Shown: one piece after another, positions 1 to 7,104 of the stretch
Layout of the letters: each line of letters begins with the position of its first letter
Numbering within the stretch: position 1 is the first letter of the stretch
DNA from: a virus
Direction: 5' to 3' (one strand)
Length of the DNA stretch: 42,792 bases
IMG/VR virus record: IMGVR_UViG_3300032326_001810
Coordinates: 1-42,792 of that record
Translations under genes and position numbers: made by a program
Notes under the pieces: generated by a model
Seen by the model: only the letters and a program-made list of their open reading frames with translations
Told to the model about the DNA's origin: nothing
The model's database searches: none

Positions 1-3
1 AAT

Positions 4-46
4 ATGGGTCACCCCATACCCCGGTGGCCTCGTTAGAGGTTCACCG
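4..46. other. Two short inverted repeats at the window edge
   Basis: ATGGG (4-8) can pair with CCCAT (13-17). Just downstream, GGTG-G-CCTC (23-31) pairs imperfectly with GAGG-TT-CACC (36-45) around a GTTA loop. No T-tract follows, so a classical terminator is not supported, and the arms do not build a tRNA cloverleaf. They may belong to the end of an upstream unit lying outside the window. Function unknown. Confidence 0.25.
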
Positions 47-141
47 CATAACATGTATTACTAGTTACCCCCTTATAAATTTTTTCAAATTTTAGTCATA
101 TATGAACTTTATATACCTTTTCATAAGTTTTATTCCGTTTT

Positions 142-172
142 GGGTTGACAAACCCGTATAAGGGTGTATAGA
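142..172 (+). promoter_or_regulatory. Sigma-70-type promoter with dyad over the -35 box
   Basis: TTGACA at 145-150 is followed after 16 bases by TATAGA at 167-172, close to the bacterial housekeeping consensus. The first gene starts 63 bases further on. A perfect inverted repeat, GGGTT-GACA-AACCC (142-155), covers the -35 box, and ACCC (152-155) can also pair with GGGT (162-165). A dyad in this place would suit repressor binding. The box match is seen in the sequence; repression is inference. Confidence 0.5.
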
Positions 173-234
173 TTATCTCCTGTCGGTTGAGGCCGGCGAA
201 AAACAAAATCACTATCACAAGGAGAAATATACAA

Positions 235-420
235 ATGCCACGTAACATAATCAGCCAAAACGATAATGACCCAGAAGACATGTACTTTTTGGAATCGACC
301 GAAGAAAAAAGTGACTTCATAAAGACATACACATCATCTAACTTCTATGAAAGATACCCAGAGTCAGATTACGACTATGACGCAGACAACTACGGCTTCT
401 ACGACGACTACGATCGCTGA
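235..420 (+). CDS. Small acidic Tyr/Asp-rich protein, unknown
   Basis: A 61-residue protein not recognised as any family. The ATG at 235 is chosen because AAGGAG at 219-224 lies ten bases upstream; an in-frame TTG at 187 has no such support. The C-terminal third is crowded with Tyr, Asp and Glu (YPESDYDYDADNYGFYDDYD), giving a strongly negative, probably disordered tail. It is the first gene behind the promoter at 145-172 and is followed after seven bases by the next gene. Small acidic proteins early in phage genomes are often host-takeover or DNA-mimic factors, but nothing here proves that role. Confidence 0.6.
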   Translation: MPRNIISQNDNDPEDMYFLESTEEKSDFIKTYTSSNFYERYPESDYDYDADNYGFYDDYDR

Positions 421-427
421 GAGAAAA

Positions 428-1027
428 ATGAAAACCACAACCACACAAATGCTTAACACAACAAGAAATATTATTAATATTAAAAAAGATAGAGCCATAG
501 TGATAGATGAACGTCTCATCACCTCACCACTGTCCAATAGCTTTGTAAATCTATTGTTAATAAATCATGATATATATCATTTTAAAATGTACAATGAATC
601 AGATAAGACTATCTCTGCTAGAAAAATGGCAAAGCCCTTATTTGACCTAAATCAGGCAGGATACAAAAAGTTATTCTTTATAGGCTATAGACAGTCTACT
701 GATCTATTCTATGAACTTTATAGATTAAAAAAGTTCTCATTTGACTCAGCTGTATTGTTGAACTGTTTATTTGACTTTGAAACAACAATGAAAATGAAAA
801 AGGACTTCATAGATACTAACTATCTGATTATTAACAGAAAACTAGAAGAACAGTGTCATATGTTGATTGATGGTGATGATAGGTTTATGTATCAGTCAAT
901 TCCCACACTACTGCCCTTCACACACTCTCCTAGAGTCGCACAAGAGGCTTTAGGGTGGCTAGAGTACAAAAACACCCCATCAGAAAATTACACATCTTCT
1001 GTGGGCTCTCTACAGAATTTGATCTAG
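428..1027 (+). CDS. Unknown 199-residue protein
   Basis: The frame is open further upstream, but the ATG at 428, just after the preceding gene, is the sensible start; its ribosome site (GAGAG) is weak. The protein opens with a Thr-rich stretch (MKTTTTQMLNTT), then a mixed alpha/beta-like body with hydrophobic segments such as LLLINHDIYHF and YKKLFFIGYRQS. No catalytic motif was recognised. It ends four bases inside the converging minus-strand gene, sharing the stop region. Probably co-transcribed with the gene at 235. Function unknown. Confidence 0.6.
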   Translation: MKTTTTQMLNTTRNIINIKKDRAIVIDERLITSPLSNSFVNLLLINHDIYHFKMYNESDKTISARKMAKPLFDLNQAGYKKLFFIGYRQSTDLFYELYRLKKFSFDSAVLLNCLFDFETTMKMKKDFIDTNYLIINRKLEEQCHMLIDGDDRFMYQSIPTLLPFTHSPRVAQEALGWLEYKNTPSENYTSSVGSLQNLI

Positions 1028-1305
1028 AAATCTTCTGGATTTAAAAAAGCTACAGTTTCAAGATCAGAAACGATATTTCGGACTACCTCCTCTAGCTCTA
1101 TTGAAGCTAGCAGTGAGGTGTCCAATATCATTTCCCATTGTTCTTGGTTAAAGTAGCAAAACATAGGAACTTGTCTGTTATCTTTTAAAATACAGAACAC
1201 TCCCATGATTTCTTCTTCTTCGGAGCAATACTCCATAACCATCATCTTGTCTTTTTCCTGATCGTAGCCTGTCAGGAATTTTTTCATGATATCCCAAAAA
1301 TTCAT
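1024..1305 (-). CDS. Small acidic protein, unknown
   Basis: A 93-residue leftward gene, rich in Glu/Asp and Met, with no family recognised. It starts at ATG 1305; a second in-frame ATG seven codons later (MKKFLTG) is possible because no clear ribosome site precedes either. Upstream on the same strand lies TACTATAT within a dyad, 45 bases from the start, the same motif and spacing seen before other transcription blocks of this window. It converges with the gene at 428-1027, overlapping by four bases. Confidence 0.5.
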   Translation of the reverse strand: MNFWDIMKKFLTGYDQEKDKMMVMEYCSEEEEIMGVFCILKDNRQVPMFCYFNQEQWEMILDTSLLASIELEEVVRNIVSDLETVAFLNPEDF

Positions 1306-1333
1306 ATTATTATCACAGATTCTTTCTTAAAGA

Positions 1334-1350
1334 ACTATACGGATATAGTA
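1334..1350 (-). promoter_or_regulatory. ACTATA dyad motif upstream of leftward gene
   Basis: ACTATA (1334-1339), spacer CGGA, TATAGT (1344-1349) form a perfect inverted repeat. Read leftward it gives TACTATAT, matching the recurrent intergenic motif of this genome. The 211-base gap 1306-1516 otherwise shows an A-rich run (about 1369-1384) and a second inverted repeat, GTTCTA (1472-1477) with TAGAAC (1488-1493), upstream of a small rightward gene. No other gene was seen in the gap. Confidence 0.4.
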
Positions 1351-1516
1351 CCGTGTCTACCAGAATCTAAAAAAAACAAAAAAATTTTGTCGGTCGAAAG
1401 TTGAAAATAAACAGAAACAACATTGTTACTGATTTCACAATCTATTTAAGAATAATAGCGGTTATCTATATGTTCTAATGATAGGTATAGAACCTTATGT
1501 AAGAAAGTGAAAAGAA

Positions 1517-1705
1517 TTGATATATATTACCAATCCAGAAACAATAAACGATTTACGTCCAAGCTATGGAGTTTTTTTAAAGAGAACCAAGTCTAAGTGT
1601 CGTATTGAAAAATATATCGACGATGTTATGAAGACTTCAACTGACTCAGAATTGATATCGCATCGAGATAAAGGCAAAGGTAAATCTCAGATTCTTGTTG
1701 GGTAG
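1517..1705 (+). CDS. Possible small basic protein, unknown
   Basis: A 62-residue reading frame from a TTG start (MIYITNPETI...). It is weakly supported: the start is not ATG and no good ribosome site precedes it. In its favour, it ends only eight bases before the stop of the converging zinc-ribbon gene, leaving no gap, and its composition (Lys/Arg-rich, ending KGKGKSQILVG) is not obviously random. An inverted repeat and a TATAGA box (1486-1491) sit upstream. Not recognised. Confidence 0.3.
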   Translation: MIYITNPETINDLRPSYGVFLKRTKSKCRIEKYIDDVMKTSTDSELISHRDKGKGKSQILVG

Positions 1706-1713
1706 GAAAGCTA

Positions 1714-1884
1714 CTAGAGGACATCTTCTTGATGCGCCTCATCGTCTAGTTCAACCCAAACATCTCCGCAGTCTCTACATTCAATTTCATATTTAATGAG
1801 AGCTTCTGATGTTATTGGAAGTTGTAGTATTGAAAAATTTGGTGGATACGAGCAATCTGGACAAACCATTGGATTACACGGCAT
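1714..1884 (-). CDS. Small zinc-ribbon protein overlapping the recA end
   Basis: A 56-residue protein read leftward from ATG 1884. It contains CPDC (residues 8-11) and CRDC (36-39), a spacing typical of a zinc ribbon that would bind one zinc ion; the rest is acidic toward the C-terminus (ELDDEAHQED). The start lies inside the last codons of recA in another frame and is preceded by GAGGAAAG, so translation is probably coupled to recA. It ends with two consecutive TAG stops. Zinc ribbons of this size often touch nucleic acid or polymerase, but the partner cannot be named. Confidence 0.7.
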   Translation of the reverse strand: MPCNPMVCPDCSYPPNFSILQLPITSEALIKYEIECRDCGDVWVELDDEAHQEDVL

Positions 1885-2860
1885 TGTTGATCTTTCCTCT
1901 GACTATTTCAAAAAGTTGACTGTCTTCTTTTAGTTTATTAATAGCTTGTTCACGACCTTGTGAGAAGGATTCGTTTTCATAATAAACCCAAGCTCCTCTT
2001 TGAGAAAAGACTCCAGACTGTATAGCTACGTCGAATACACAACCATACTGATCTACGCCTTTTCCATAAAGAATATCAAACTCAGTAACTTTCATTGGCG
2101 GAGCCATTTTGTTCTTAATGATCTTGGCTTTTACTTTGATACCAATTGAGTCGCCGGATTTATCTTTTAGATCTTCTTTTTTGCGGACGTCAACTCTTAC
2201 TGACGCAGCGAAGCGTAGAGCAAAACCACCAGGTGTTGTTTCTGGATTACCAAACATTACACCAATCTTGTTTCTTAGCTGATTAATGAAGATAATAAGC
2301 GTTTTATGTTGATTGGCTAGGGAAACTAGCTTACGCATAGCTTTGGCCATCATACGGGCTTGTAGGCCCATCTGAGCTGATTCCATATCACCTTCTAGCT
2401 CGGCTCTAGGAATAAGACTGGCAACAGAGTCAACAACAACGACTCCAATCTCGCCAGTTCTAATTAGCTTATCTGCAATCTCTAAAGCTTCCTCCCCATA
2501 TGAGGGCTGAGCTAGTAAAAGATCTTCAAGATCAATTCCTAGAGCTTCCATGTAAACTGGATCGAGAGCGTGCTCTGCATCAATGTATGCGCACTTATAA
2601 CCCTGCTTTTGAGCTTCTGCTACAACAGATAGGGCAATCGTTGATTTACCAGATGATTCAGGACCATAGATCTCAACTAGTCTTCCTAGTGGAAATCCAC
2701 CAATTCCTAAAATGTTATCAAGAGATAATGAACCAGAAGATATTGCTGGCCATGATGCAGCTTGTGACTTACCAAGTCTCATTACTGAACCCTCTCCAAA
2801 TTGACGTTCTAATTGAGCTATAGCTAACTCAAGAGTTTTGGATTCTTTGTTTTCTGACAT
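1874..2860 (-). CDS. recA: RecA recombinase
   Basis: A 328-residue DNA-dependent ATPase for strand exchange, of bacterial RecA type rather than the T4 UvsX type. Numbering matches E. coli RecA closely: Walker A GPESSGKS at 66-73, catalytic Glu in YIDAEHALDP (E96), Walker B VVVVDS ending near D144, and Q194 in FINQLR. The L2 DNA-binding loop reads NPETTPGGFALRF; where E. coli has Asn after GG, this protein has Phe. It is about 25 residues shorter than E. coli RecA and lacks the acidic C-terminal tail. It lies in a leftward operon between a coiled-coil gene and a zinc ribbon. Likely used for phage recombination or repair. Confidence 0.97.
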   Translation of the reverse strand: MSENKESKTLELAIAQLERQFGEGSVMRLGKSQAASWPAISSGSLSLDNILGIGGFPLGRLVEIYGPESSGKSTIALSVVAEAQKQGYKCAYIDAEHALDPVYMEALGIDLEDLLLAQPSYGEEALEIADKLIRTGEIGVVVVDSVASLIPRAELEGDMESAQMGLQARMMAKAMRKLVSLANQHKTLIIFINQLRNKIGVMFGNPETTPGGFALRFAASVRVDVRKKEDLKDKSGDSIGIKVKAKIIKNKMAPPMKVTEFDILYGKGVDQYGCVFDVAIQSGVFSQRGAWVYYENESFSQGREQAINKLKEDSQLFEIVRGKINNAV

Positions 2861-2867
2861 ACTCAGA

Positions 2868-3053
2868 TTATATCACTTTCTGCATGGTTTTTAATTGTTG
2901 TTCTAGATCTTTAATTTTGTTTATAACTTTTAGCTCAATCTCTTTGAGATCTCTTGCAATGTAGTAATCATTTCCCAATATTGCATTTCTAATATCTTGT
3001 CTTAGTTTGTAAAGTTTTTTTATTTCATTTTGGTGATTGGTTAAAGTTGTCAA
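2868..3053 (-). CDS. Small coiled-coil protein upstream of recA
   Basis: A 61-residue charged helical protein (Lys/Glu/Leu heptad-like pattern through most of its length), first gene of the leftward recA operon. The TTG start at 3053 is chosen because AAAGGA stands six to seven bases before it. Its stop is seven bases from the recA start, so the two are probably translated together. Function unknown; the context suggests an accessory to recombination. Confidence 0.6.
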   Translation of the reverse strand: MTTLTNHQNEIKKLYKLRQDIRNAILGNDYYIARDLKEIELKVINKIKDLEQQLKTMQKVI

Positions 3054-3116
3054 TGAAATTCCTTTCGAAGGTTTAGGTTTGGTATACTACATGTATCAAA
3101 CAAGGAGCACAACCAC

Positions 3117-3281
3117 ATGTCATCAAAAAAATATACAGTTAACGTAGATTATCTAAGAGCAGTAAAACTACTGTCGACAAGATTACATACAGCAATGGAT
3201 CTTGTCAAATATTGGTCCATATGCGGACCATGCACAGAGGAATGTCCTGAGATAGAAAAAATTGAGAAAAGAGAGATTTGA
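3117..3281 (+). CDS. Small Cys-containing protein, unknown
   Basis: A 54-residue rightward gene with a clear ribosome site, AAGGAG at 3102-3107, nine bases before the ATG. The C-terminal half carries CGPCTEEC (residues 36-43), a compact three-cysteine cluster that could bind a metal or be redox-active. TATACT at 3083-3088 is a candidate -10 box. It is divergent from the recA operon, sharing a 63-base control region. Family not recognised. Confidence 0.65.
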   Translation: MSSKKYTVNVDYLRAVKLLSTRLHTAMDLVKYWSICGPCTEECPEIEKIEKREI

Positions 3282-3321
3282 CTTGCAAAGTGACTTGACA
3301 CTGCGTTACAATTGTCTATCG

Positions 3322-3357
3322 CCCCCCCTTCCCCCCCTCCCCCTTACGTTTAAGGGG
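3322..3357. other. C-tract with G-quadruplex motif and hairpin
   Basis: Seven C, TT, seven C, T, five C (3322-3343) stand out in an otherwise AT-rich genome. The complementary strand reads as three long G-tracts, enough guanines for a G-quadruplex. Immediately after, CCCCTTA (3340-3346) pairs perfectly with TAAGGGG (3351-3357) around CGTT. No T-tract follows. The element separates the early-type genes from the long rightward block. The 135 bases between 3282 and 3416 contain no gene. Confidence 0.45.
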
Positions 3358-3366
3358 ATATTTATA

Positions 3367-3375
3367 TTACTATAT
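3367..3375 (+). promoter_or_regulatory. TTACTATAT motif before the rightward block
   Basis: TTACTATAT followed by an alternating AT run (to about 3387), with the ATG of the Clp-type ATPase 50 bases from the motif start. The same motif occurs before several other gene blocks at similar distance. Candidate phage-specific promoter; inferred only from recurrence and placement. Confidence 0.4.
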
Positions 3376-3416
3376 AATATATATATACCCATATACTCTT
3401 TTTTTAATTTAAGTAG

Positions 3417-4847
3417 ATGGACGTTAAAATGAAAATATATCAAATATATATTCCAGATCTTGGCTTGTACGTAAAATACAAGCTGATGGAACCTGAGGAA
3501 ATAAAAGACCTAACTGATAAATTTTCTGACCTTGACGAAAAAACGGCAAAAAGACTAGTTTTGGAACATGCTATCTTCAACATGAAGACCGATGTAAAGG
3601 ACGCACTAAGATCCTTAGATAGAATTACTGCAGAAAAACTTGTTAAAGCTTTATACAACGGATGCGTAATGCTTAATCCTGGAATCGACATTGATGCTTG
3701 GGTGATGTTGTCTAATCCAGATTGGAATTCGTTAAGCGACAAAAGACTTAAAGACATGGAAGATTCACTTTTAGATGAAGAGTCTTTAAAAGATTTATTT
3801 GACAAAGCAAAAAAACGCAAACAACAAAAAGTAAAACCTAAAAAAATAACAAAACAAAAGTTTCTAGATTTAGAAAATTATTTAAAATCCAATATCATTG
3901 GTCAAGACGAAGCAGTTACTGAGGTGGTTAATGCCCTTAAGAGATCTCAAGTTGGCCTGAATGATATTAATAGACCTTTAGGAATTTTTCTTTTTGCTGG
4001 TTCTTCCGGAGTTGGAAAGACGCACCTAGCTGCAACTTTAAATAAATATTTATATGGAGACGATGCACAACTTGTAAGAATTGACTGTGGAGAGTATCAA
4101 CAAAAACATGAAAATCAAAAACTCATAGGTTCTCCACCTGGATATGTTGGTCATGATGAAGGCGGTCAACTAGTTAATGCTGTAAAGAAAAATCCAAACA
4201 CAATTGTTTTATTAGACGAAGTAGAAAAAGCTCATCAAGATCTTTGGAATACATTCTTAAGAGTTTTTGAAGATGGAACACTTACAGATGGAAAAGGTGA
4301 GCAGGTCAACTTTTGTAACACAATTATCATCATGACAACAAATCTTGGTAATGAAAAAGTTGTAGATCATTTAACATCAGCAAGTGCTGGATTCATGAGA
4401 TCCGTTGAAGTAAAAGCAACAACTAAAGAAACGCCAGTAAGATCAATGGTGGAAAGAGTTACTTTAGAGGCTATTAAAAAACATTTTAGACCAGAGTTTT
4501 TAAATAGAATAGATAAAACAGTAATATTTAATCACTTAGAAAAAAGTCATTATGAGAAAATAGCCGAACTTGAAATGTATGTTGTTTTAGACAAGCTTTC
4601 CAAAAAAGGTTTTATGACATCTTATACAGATGAAGTAATTGATGGATTAATTGAAAAAGGCGTAGATACAGTCAAAGGTGCTAGAGGAATTTCTAAAGTT
4701 AGAAGAGATTTAATAGAAAATAAGTTAGCAGATGTACTTCTAACGAGCATTCTTCCAAAAGGTTCTTTATTTGAAATAGACTATAAAAATGAAGATTTTA
4801 TTTTAAAAGTTATAAAACCAAGAAAAAAAGCAGAAACAATAGCTTAG
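3417..4847 (+). CDS. Clp-type AAA+ ATPase (ClpA/B/C D2-like)
   Basis: A 476-residue protein. Residues about 150-470 form one Clp/Hsp100 D2-type ATPase module: IGQDEAV entry motif (161-167), Walker A GSSGVGKT (195-202), pore loop GSPPGYVG (238-245), Walker B VLLDEVEKAH (264-273), sensor-1 TTN (307-309), arginine finger in FLNRID (R364) and sensor-2 GARG (421-424). The first 150 residues resemble no Clp N-domain or D1 module that I know. Clp proteins unfold or remodel proteins with ATP; no ClpP-like peptidase lies in this window, so it may remodel virion proteins or borrow a host protease. ATG 3417 has a weak ribosome site; ATG 3429 is an alternative. Confidence 0.9.
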   Translation: MDVKMKIYQIYIPDLGLYVKYKLMEPEEIKDLTDKFSDLDEKTAKRLVLEHAIFNMKTDVKDALRSLDRITAEKLVKALYNGCVMLNPGIDIDAWVMLSNPDWNSLSDKRLKDMEDSLLDEESLKDLFDKAKKRKQQKVKPKKITKQKFLDLENYLKSNIIGQDEAVTEVVNALKRSQVGLNDINRPLGIFLFAGSSGVGKTHLAATLNKYLYGDDAQLVRIDCGEYQQKHENQKLIGSPPGYVGHDEGGQLVNAVKKNPNTIVLLDEVEKAHQDLWNTFLRVFEDGTLTDGKGEQVNFCNTIIIMTTNLGNEKVVDHLTSASAGFMRSVEVKATTKETPVRSMVERVTLEAIKKHFRPEFLNRIDKTVIFNHLEKSHYEKIAELEMYVVLDKLSKKGFMTSYTDEVIDGLIEKGVDTVKGARGISKVRRDLIENKLADVLLTSILPKGSLFEIDYKNEDFILKVIKPRKKAETIA

Positions 4848-4859
4848 TAATTTAAAAGA

Positions 4860-4878
4860 TTACTATATCTATAGATAT
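4860..4878 (+). promoter_or_regulatory. TTACTATAT motif with 14-base palindrome
   Basis: TTACTATAT at 4860-4868 overlaps ATATCTATAGATAT (4865-4878), a perfect 14-base palindrome. The next ATG is 36 bases from the motif start, after the ribosome site AGAGG. The position between the ATPase gene and the virion-type genes suggests a new transcription start. Inference from recurrence. Confidence 0.45.
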
Positions 4879-4895
4879 TTTAAAAGAGGTGCATT

Positions 4896-5226
4896 ATGCC
4901 AATGAATAATTTTAGATCCTATGGAAACATAGTATCCAATAGAGTATCTAGCGCAAGACAGCTTATGACTACTCCACGGAGGCTTTGGGGATACAGTCAG
5001 AACACGAGGGGTAAGACACGCTGTTGGATCCATGGGTGGAGCTTATGGACTAAAGCAAACTCGAGGTTTTTCAGCAACCTCGTCACAAAGATTTGATAAG
5101 GCTTTTCAAGCACGAGGTGCAAAAAGAATAGCGGGCGTTGTTGCAGCTGGTGCTGCAGTTGGCGGAATGAGAAACAGAACTACCTCTGGTCTAACCAAGG
5201 GTAGAACAAGTATGTATAAGTACTAG
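4896..5226 (+). CDS. Small basic Gly/Arg-rich protein, +1 shift at CGG
   Basis: The frame from ATG 4896 gives MPMNNFRSYGN...MTTP and meets CGG at 4977-4979 (codon 28). Read on without a shift it yields a Trp/Arg-rich stretch ending at 5096. Dropping the C gives GGA-GGC and a continuous 109-residue protein ending at TAG 5224-5226, rich in Gly, Ala and Arg like its downstream neighbours. Ribosome site AGAGG lies before the start. Its basic character suits a nucleic-acid-binding or virion-internal protein. Family not recognised; the joined frame is inference supported by the same event at seven other CGG codons. Confidence 0.65.
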
Positions 5227-5236
5227 GAGAAAAAAA

Positions 5237-5779
5237 ATGCCAAGAGCAATACCAGCAAGTGGGTTTTTTAATCCACAAAGAAGACTGGGAGTAGTAGGAA
5301 GATCCATAGTAAACAGAATGGAAAGACCTAATGCTGCCGGAACAAGAACTACTGGACAAAGGGTTGTATCTGCTGCTAGAAACGCAATGAACTATCAAGG
5401 TCGAGGACTTGCTAGAGGTAGAGACTTAAACGGATTGACTGCACCAACAGTTCAATCGATGAGAGGCTCTCGTGGAATTAATAATAGAACAAGAGTCGAT
5501 ATTAATTCTATGAACAATCCACGTGCTAGAATGAGACAATTAAGAGCGACAATATATGACCCAAAAAATAAATTAGGCAGAGGTGCTCCTGGCACCTCTT
5601 TGAACTATGAAGATAGTCAATATGTAATGAGAAATAGAAATAGAAGGTTATTTGGATACGGAGCAGCAGGTGCTGGGTTAGGCATGGGTAATGCCGCCAC
5701 TTCTAACAATAAAGGCGGAAGTTATAGGGGTCCATCTTCAAAGATTCAAACACCTAAAGGACTTGGAAGAAACGCTTAA
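5237..5779 (+). CDS. Basic Arg/Gly-rich protein, probably virion-associated
   Basis: A 180-residue protein with AGGAG just before the ATG. It is highly basic (Arg and Asn rich throughout) with few acidic residues, and has a short Gly/Ala stretch (GYGAAGAGLGMG) near residues 145-156. Composition resembles the preceding 109-residue protein, so both may bind DNA or sit inside the virion. No catalytic motif and no family recognised. Confidence 0.6.
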   Translation: MPRAIPASGFFNPQRRLGVVGRSIVNRMERPNAAGTRTTGQRVVSAARNAMNYQGRGLARGRDLNGLTAPTVQSMRGSRGINNRTRVDINSMNNPRARMRQLRATIYDPKNKLGRGAPGTSLNYEDSQYVMRNRNRRLFGYGAAGAGLGMGNAATSNNKGGSYRGPSSKIQTPKGLGRNA

Positions 5780-5795
5780 ATAAGGATGTGAAAAT

Positions 5796-6209
5796 GTGAG
5801 TGATTGGAAAATGTATTTAAATCAAAATGGAGATTTTGAATTAGCAAATTTTTTATATAAAACTATTAATAATCTAATGAAACAATCTTTAGATATGGGA
5901 ACACTTTTGTCTAATGATCAAATAAAGCTAAGAGCATACAAAGAGCAAACAAAAAAACTATTTAAACAAAAATGGTTAGAAGTTGCAAAGTCTCTAGAGC
6001 ATTTTGGAATTATAGAACAATGTTCATGTTTTTTTGAAGAAAAAGAAATATATTGCGAAGTATGCAAAGGTGCAAGATATATAACAAGCTCATTTTTAAC
6101 AGCAGATGAAATGAGAGAAGTTGGTCTTTTTATGAACGCAGGCCAAAATGCAGAGATTGTTGCGAAGCTTCAAAAAGGCTTACAAGAAGCATTAGCCAAT
6201 TTGGAATAA
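5796..6209 (+). CDS. Small protein with Cys pairs, unknown
   Basis: A 137-residue protein from GTG 5796; AAGGA at 5782-5786 is well placed for it, while the ATG two bases earlier is followed at once by a stop. A helical N-terminal half leads into CSC (residues 76-78) and CEVC (87-90), a likely zinc-binding knuckle. The last third is again helical. Immediately followed by another Cys-rich small gene. Role unknown. Confidence 0.65.
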   Translation: MSDWKMYLNQNGDFELANFLYKTINNLMKQSLDMGTLLSNDQIKLRAYKEQTKKLFKQKWLEVAKSLEHFGIIEQCSCFFEEKEIYCEVCKGARYITSSFLTADEMREVGLFMNAGQNAEIVAKLQKGLQEALANLE

Positions 6210-6211
6210 AA

Positions 6212-6373
6212 ATGCTGTGCCCACGCTGCAATACAAAAATGCAAAGCGTAATAGAATATATTACAGACCAAGATAATTTTCTTCTTACTAGAGATTATTA
6301 TTGTGTCAATTGTAAATCCTCTGTAATAGAAACATTCGATGAAAGAGGATTAAAACGGATCAGAATGGATTGA
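6212..6373 (+). CDS. Zinc-ribbon protein with an in-frame CGG near its end
   Basis: A 53-residue protein with CPRC (residues 3-6) and CVNC (31-34), a classic zinc ribbon. It lies two bases after the preceding gene. CGG at 6356-6358 is the only in-frame CGG I found that does not break a long gene. Without a shift the protein ends KRIRMD at TGA 6371-6373. With the same +1 shift it ends KGSEWIDFNV at TAA 6384-6386, giving an ATGTCTAA overlap with the next start, a junction type also seen at 20329 (ATGTCTGA) and 41442 (ATGTCTAG). The shifted ending is therefore quite possible. Confidence 0.6.
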   Translation: MLCPRCNTKMQSVIEYITDQDNFLLTRDYYCVNCKSSVIETFDERGLKRIRMD

Positions 6374-6378
6374 TTTTA

Positions 6379-7098
6379 ATGTCTAATGTAGAAAAATTTA
6401 GTGATAAAAAAGATTTCTTAAAAAACTTAGAATCTTTAAGACCTGATTTATTTTTTCCGGAAGAATGGTCAGACGAGCAAAGAAGTAGAGCCTCGGAATT
6501 AGTTAGGCCACAAAGAACAAGAACATCAATGTTTGCGTCTATACCAATGAGGTGTGAAGCACACAAATGCACGTTTGCTAGCACATGTCCTTTGTTGAAG
6601 GAAAATCTTGCACCAAAAGGTGAAGCATGTCCATTGGAAATGTCAATGGTTTCTCAATTTACCTATGAGTACATGGAGCAATTAGACGTTAGTCCAGACA
6701 ATCTAGTTGAAGTATCCATGGTTAGAGATTTAGTTGATCAGGAAATTCAATACATGAGAAAAACACAACTTCTTGCAAAAGAACATTTTGTTCAAGAAAA
6801 TATTATTGGAATAGATCAAGAAGGAAATCCAATTCTTAAAAAAGAGTTACACCTTGCAGTAGAGCTAGAAGATAGATTACATAAAAGAAGAAAAGATTTA
6901 CGTAATCAACTTCTTGCTACAAGAGAAGCAAGAGCAAAAGTTGGACAAACACAACTTGATACGGCTCAAGCTATTTCTGACATAGTTGACAAAGTTAGAT
7001 CAATTGAAGTCGAAAGAGAAAAGATTATCAAGAAAAAACTTGGAACTCTTGAAAAAGATGATTATATTGACGCACAAACAATAAACGAAGAAGAGTAA
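6379..7098 (+). CDS. Four-Cys protein with C-terminal coiled coil
   Basis: A 239-residue protein. ATG 6379 is preferred over an in-frame TTG three codons upstream. Residues 59-84 hold four cysteines (C59, C64, C70, C84) in a pattern RCEAHKC...CPL...GEACPLE that could bind zinc or an iron-sulfur cluster. From about residue 130 on it is charged and helical. I have an impression of similar Cys clusters in proteins of other large phages, but cannot name the family. A packaging or assembly role (for example a small-terminase-like protein) is only a guess from its position upstream of the large terminase. Confidence 0.55.
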   Translation: MSNVEKFSDKKDFLKNLESLRPDLFFPEEWSDEQRSRASELVRPQRTRTSMFASIPMRCEAHKCTFASTCPLLKENLAPKGEACPLEMSMVSQFTYEYMEQLDVSPDNLVEVSMVRDLVDQEIQYMRKTQLLAKEHFVQENIIGIDQEGNPILKKELHLAVELEDRLHKRRKDLRNQLLATREARAKVGQTQLDTAQAISDIVDKVRSIEVEREKIIKKKLGTLEKDDYIDAQTINEEE

Positions 7099-7104
7099 TT
7101 TTAA

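Noticed and set aside
23-45. tRNA 3' end or tRNA gene at the window start
   Set aside because: A GGTTCACC stretch suggested a T-arm, but no acceptor stem or anticodon arm can be built around it.
3440-3820. Minus-strand frame opposite the Clp-type gene
   Set aside because: It is fully antisense to a well-supported gene and is Ser/Leu-rich low-complexity sequence.
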